NCBI GenBank assembly: GCA_031290815.1
Contig: JAISLO010000085.1
Coordinates: forward strand, 1 to 6,271
Direction: 5' to 3'
Length of the DNA: 6,271 bases
DNA from: Synergistaceae bacterium
Lineage (GTDB): Bacteria > Synergistota > Synergistia > Synergistales > Synergistaceae
Below are positions 5,646 to 6,271 of the stretch, in pieces. Numbering within the stretch: position 1 is the stretch's first letter; each line of letters starts with the position of its first letter. The notes below the pieces were generated by a model that worked only from the letters and a program-made list of their open reading frames with translations, had not been told where the DNA came from and made no database searches. The position numbers were made by a program, and so were the translations under genes.

Positions 5646-6134
5646 ATGAAAATAGGAAAATTACGCCTGTATCTGGAAAGCACGATGTTCAATTATTATT
5701 TTGACAAGGACCGGGACGGGCACGGCGATACCGTCAAATTATTCGATGCTATAGGCACGGGAAAGTATGAAGGCTATACGTCGGAATATGCCGAAATCGA
5801 ACTTCGCAGGGCGTTTGAACCAAAACGACGCAATATGCTGGCGCTGATTGATCGATATCGGATTACACGCCTTGAGGCGGAAGATGAAGCCTACCGTCTG
5901 GCGGATTTATATGTGACCAATAATGTAATGCCTGAACGCTTTAGGTTCGACGGTGCCCATATAGCAATAGCATCCATACATGGTCTTGATTGTATTTGTT
6001 CATATAATTTCCGACACATCAACCGTGTCCGGACTAAACTTATTACGGCTCGAATCAATAACGCGGAAGGCTATGAGAGCATCGTAATATGCACGGCAAA
6101 GGAGGTCTTGGAAGATGAAGTCGAATTCGATTGA
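5646..6134 (+). CDS. PIN-domain protein, probable toxin of a type II (VapC-like) toxin-antitoxin pair
   Basis: A 162-residue PIN-domain protein, probably a Mg-dependent RNase toxin. The N-terminal strand LRLYLESTMFNYYFDKDRD places the first metal-binding acid as Glu11. The central EYAEIELRRAFEPKRR supplies further acidic residues. The C-terminal RFDGAHIAIASIHGLDCICSYNFRHI carries Asp102, Asp115 and an Asn, typical of the PIN fold. I chose the ATG at 5646 because it has AAAGGGG just upstream (close spacing) and because PIN proteins usually begin a few residues before the YLE/YLD strand. An in-frame ATG at 5604 would add 14 residues but has little Shine-Dalgarno and overlaps the candidate promoter. 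The stop overlaps the next gene by 20 nt, as expected for a co-translated toxin-antitoxin pair, here with the toxin first. The RNase activity and target are inferred from the family. Confidence 0.75.
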   Translation: MKIGKLRLYLESTMFNYYFDKDRDGHGDTVKLFDAIGTGKYEGYTSEYAEIELRRAFEPKRRNMLALIDRYRITRLEAEDEAYRLADLYVTNNVMPERFRFDGAHIAIASIHGLDCICSYNFRHINRVRTKLITARINNAEGYESIVICTAKEVLEDEVEFD

Positions 6135-6271
6135 GGACGAGCTTGACACAATCCGCATGGAACTTTATGAGGAAACCAGGGGAATGTCAGCGTCGGAGGT
6201 GACGACTTACATAAAAAAGCAACTCGCGCTGCCGCTGGAGGAATTCGATTCCTCGAGAAACGCCGCTTCGT
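6115..6271 (+). CDS. Probable antitoxin partner of the PIN-domain protein (partial, runs off the window)
   Basis: An open frame from ATG 6115 to the window edge, 52 codons with no stop. It begins MKSNSIEDELDTIRMELYEE and continues with TRGMSASEVTTYIKKQLA. A GGAGG (6101-6105) lies 9 nt upstream of the start, inside the end of the PIN gene, and the two genes overlap by 20 nt. The charged, probably helical N-terminus with an IR-EL-EET-GMS pattern resembles small uncharacterised proteins encoded next to PIN toxins of this type. The antitoxin role is inferred from position and overlap; no DNA-binding fold can be recognised in the visible part. Confidence 0.65.
   Translation, partial: MKSNSIEDELDTIRMELYEETRGMSASEVTTYIKKQLALPLEEFDSSRNAAS

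Overview
The window most likely comes from a member of the Synergistota (Synergistetes), an anaerobic, amino-acid-fermenting lineage. The main clue is the C-terminus of the secreted peptidase gene: a Gly-Gly-Cys-Ser-Ala-Gly motif, a short hydrophobic stretch and an Arg cluster, which matches the Synerg-CTERM sorting signal known from that phylum. A four-subunit ferredoxin-dependent 2-oxoacid oxidoreductase fits an anaerobe. The assignment is inferred from motifs, not from a database match.

Layout, left to right. Bases 1-330 hold no intact gene. They contain a 28-bp perfect palindrome and a 93-bp, about 96% identical copy of the 3' end of the porB-like gene further right. Bases 331-1968 (+) encode an exported family C69 (Ntn-hydrolase) dipeptidase. 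A strong stem-loop without a U-tract (1979-2014) lies between this gene and the convergent operon. Bases 2096-5183 (-) are a compact gamma-delta-alpha-beta operon for a pyruvate/2-oxoacid:ferredoxin oxidoreductase. Upstream of it, still on the minus strand (5213-5418), is a transcription-attenuation leader. The right end (5646-6271, +) holds a PIN-domain toxin-like gene overlapping the start of a probable small antitoxin that runs off the window.

The most interesting element is the leader of the oxidoreductase operon. A consensus sigma-70 promoter (TTGACA-17 bp-TAGAAT) is followed by a strong Shine-Dalgarno and a 25-codon ORF with five consecutive isoleucine codons preceded by valine. Next come a long interrupted hairpin with the leader stop codon in its apical loop, a mutually exclusive intrinsic terminator with a T8 tract, and then porG with its own ribosome binding site. 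This is the architecture of an ilv/his/trp-type ribosome-mediated attenuator, here in front of a 2-oxoacid:ferredoxin oxidoreductase. It predicts that the operon is switched on when charged tRNA-Ile is scarce. That suggests the enzyme works, at least partly, in the reductive (CO2-fixing) direction to make a 2-oxoacid precursor of isoleucine or another branched-chain amino acid. The regulatory elements are seen in the sequence; the metabolic role is inference.
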